A DNA stretch of 64,000 nucleotides from Silvibacterium dinghuense. Its GTDB lineage: Bacteria > Acidobacteriota > Terriglobia > Terriglobales > Acidobacteriaceae. Both the position numbers and the translations under genes were made by a program. The stretch is from the NCBI RefSeq assembly GCF_004123295.1, contig NZ_SDMK01000002.1, positions 248,001 to 312,000 on the forward strand, given 5' to 3'. Shown piece by piece: positions 62,914-64,000 of the stretch. How positions within the stretch are numbered: position 1 is the stretch's first letter; every line of letters begins with the position of its first letter. Under the pieces are notes generated by a model. It saw only the letters and a list, made by a program, of their open reading frames with translations, was not told the DNA's origin and did no database searches.

Positions 62914-63020
62914 AGCATTTCTCCTGAAGGTGTAGAGTACGGCGAGATCGCCAGTGCCGTTTTCTATCAAGGGAAACGGGATGGAACGTCTGAGGACTCC
63001 ACAGTATCAGGAGAAATGCT
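62914..63020. repeat. Long-range inverted repeat in an intergenic region
   Basis: AGCATTTCTCCTGA at 62914-62927 is the exact inverse complement of 63007-63020, with partial pairing inwards. The arms are 79 nt apart. It lies in the 373-nt gap before the last gene, where I see no coding sequence; a small hairpin (63085-63091 with 63096-63102) follows. Confidence 0.6.
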
Positions 63021-63144
63021 TTAGAGTTTGTGCAGTCATTGGCGCGCACGCGGGAGAAAACGCGTTCGCCGGTAGCGGAAAGCGCCAGCCCCGAAGGGCT
63101 GGCCGGGACACGAGGGAGTGCGGCAAGTGAGAAGATGTCCGGCC

Positions 63145-64000
63145 ATGGAGTTCCATATCTCGCGTGAGGCGCGGCAGAAGTACGACGTCGACGAGACGCT
63201 GTTCAGCTACACCGGCAACGTAGTCTTTGCCAACCTTGCGGCCAGCAGGGAACTGGCTGCGAAGGTGAATAAGGTACGAGGCGCCGATCTCGCGCCTGAG
63301 CGGGCCATACACGCAGCGGCGCTCTTTGCCATGGGACTCATCGACGAGCTCAGCCACGCGATCATCGCGCGCTTCCGCACCATGCAGGACCCGGGCGTAT
63401 TGACTGAAGCGCTTCGCTGGTTCGGCGAACGGCAGAATCAGCCCGAAGTGGAAAAGCTGCTGCGCACCTTCACCAGCCAGTTTCCGAATACGCCGATTTA
63501 TCGCGGCGAGATCACCGTGGAGCAGTGGCTGGATGGCGTCACGGAGGATCTGCCCAATCGCGAGGCGGCTTTCGAGGAGCTGGTGCTGCTGTGGCTGGCG
63601 AACGTCAATCCCGCATTCCGCCCCTTCCGCGAATTCTTCGATGATCGGAAGCTGAGCGAGCAAACCGTCTATAAGGAAGTGACACCGGAGCTCGATACGT
63701 ATTTCGCGACACGCCCGCGGATCACCCTGGAAGGCGGGACACTGCTCGAAGCGCTGAAGGCGCCCATGCTCGCTTCGCCTGATTCGCTCAGCGGACAACT
63801 TTCCTACATTGGCGAGCACTGGGGGGAACACCTGGGCCCGGAGCTGGACAAGGCCCTCCGGCAAACATTGCTGGCCATGGATGTGCTCAAGGAAGAAGAG
63901 ATCGCCATCTGGCTGCAGTTTCATCCCCCATCTGCTTCGAAGTGGCATGAGTACCGCGCCGACCAGGGCTGGGGCGCGGAGGGTTTCGAAGGCGACGAGT
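63145..64000 (+). CDS. 5' part of a large gene, possibly an alpha-glucan enzyme
   Basis: An open frame of 285 codons runs from the ATG at 63145 through the window edge without a stop. It begins MEFHISREARQKYDVDETLF and continues FSYTGNVVFANLAASRELA, AALFAMGLIDELSHAIIARF, EELVLLWLANVNPAFRPFRE and LSYIGEHWGEHLGPELDKAL. There is no signal peptide. From memory, similar N-terminal regions occur ahead of GH13 alpha-amylase domains in some bacteria, but the catalytic part is beyond the window, so this is a weak identification. No clear SD is present. A 313-codon minus-strand frame covering the same bases is rejected as antisense. Confidence 0.7.
   Translation, partial: MEFHISREARQKYDVDETLFSYTGNVVFANLAASRELAAKVNKVRGADLAPERAIHAAALFAMGLIDELSHAIIARFRTMQDPGVLTEALRWFGERQNQPEVEKLLRTFTSQFPNTPIYRGEITVEQWLDGVTEDLPNREAAFEELVLLWLANVNPAFRPFREFFDDRKLSEQTVYKEVTPELDTYFATRPRITLEGGTLLEALKAPMLASPDSLSGQLSYIGEHWGEHLGPELDKALRQTLLAMDVLKEEEIAIWLQFHPPSASKWHEYRADQGWGAEGFEGDE

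Noticed and set aside
63007-63948. 313-codon frame on the minus strand near the right edge
   Set aside because: The plus-strand frame from 63145 runs open through the window edge and reads as a coherent protein. The minus-strand frame is its antisense and begins inside it.
1-64000. CRISPR arrays, prophage, integrase or known anti-phage systems
   Set aside because: No evenly spaced direct repeats, phage structural genes, integrases or defence nucleases were recognised anywhere in the window.

Overview
The window looks like a piece of chromosome from a soil acidobacterium of the Acidobacteriaceae/Terriglobia type. This is an inference from content: GC-rich coding sequence, a pectin-degrading polysaccharide lyase, YXWGXW and FecR/Trp-rich secreted proteins, a pyrophosphate-type phosphofructokinase, and dispersed palindromic repeats. 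It is almost entirely ordinary chromosome, with no prophage, CRISPR array, rRNA operon or conjugative module. Start codons are mixed (ATG, GTG, TTG) and were chosen by Shine-Dalgarno (SD) spacing, signal peptides or family N-termini.

Layout. 1-3.7 kb: tail of an unknown gene overlapping a degenerate CpsD-like ATPase, then a leftward group of beta-propeller protein, MoaD-like sulfur carrier and M19 dipeptidase. 3.8-9.2 kb: ispG, an O-methyltransferase, an alcohol dehydrogenase next to tRNA-Arg(CCT), a diguanylate cyclase overlapping a DUF3311 gene, and two small proteins. 9.4-12.8 kb: mtnA, a lone CoA-transferase beta subunit and thiG. 13-19 kb: a rhamnogalacturonan lyase, ruvC and two secreted proteins. 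19-26.5 kb: rsmA, glgA, then a leftward run purC-cvpA-Fis-like regulator-HAD phosphatase-secretin. 26.6-32.7 kb: two orphan, AT-richer small genes, smc and an SDR. 33-44.6 kb: two secreted proteins, a two-component system, a YVTN propeller protein and a tripartite RND efflux operon. 44.7-48.4 kb: cutC, a MITE-like element with perfect inverted termini, and an S9 peptidase. 48.4-57.5 kb: a DUF885 metallopeptidase, an aldehyde dehydrogenase, a PPi-type phosphofructokinase, an HTH protein, an acetyltransferase, an M24 aminopeptidase and accBC. 57.6-64 kb: a GH172-type protein, thiE, two amino-acid permeases and a truncated gene running off the right edge.

Function. Most genes are housekeeping: isoprenoids (ispG), thiamine (thiG, thiE, far apart), methionine salvage (mtnA), purines (purC), fatty acids (accBC), rRNA methylation (rsmA), recombination (ruvC) and chromosome organisation (smc). 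Around them lie peptide and carbohydrate scavenging functions (M19, S9, DUF885, M24, PL4, GH172, amino-acid permeases) that suit a heterotrophic soil life. Convergent gene pairs repeatedly share one strong bidirectional hairpin terminator. Several genes without an SD have a TANNNT hexamer 5-7 nt before the start codon, which suggests leaderless transcripts.

The most unusual items are a tRNA-Arg in which the tertiary G19-C56 pair appears as C19-G56, the MITE-like element at 45711-45979, the MoaD-like/beta-propeller pair, the 95-residue acidic insert in the SMC head, and palindromic repeats at 15.6, 21.4 and 58.8 kb. I did not find a clearly new multi-gene system.
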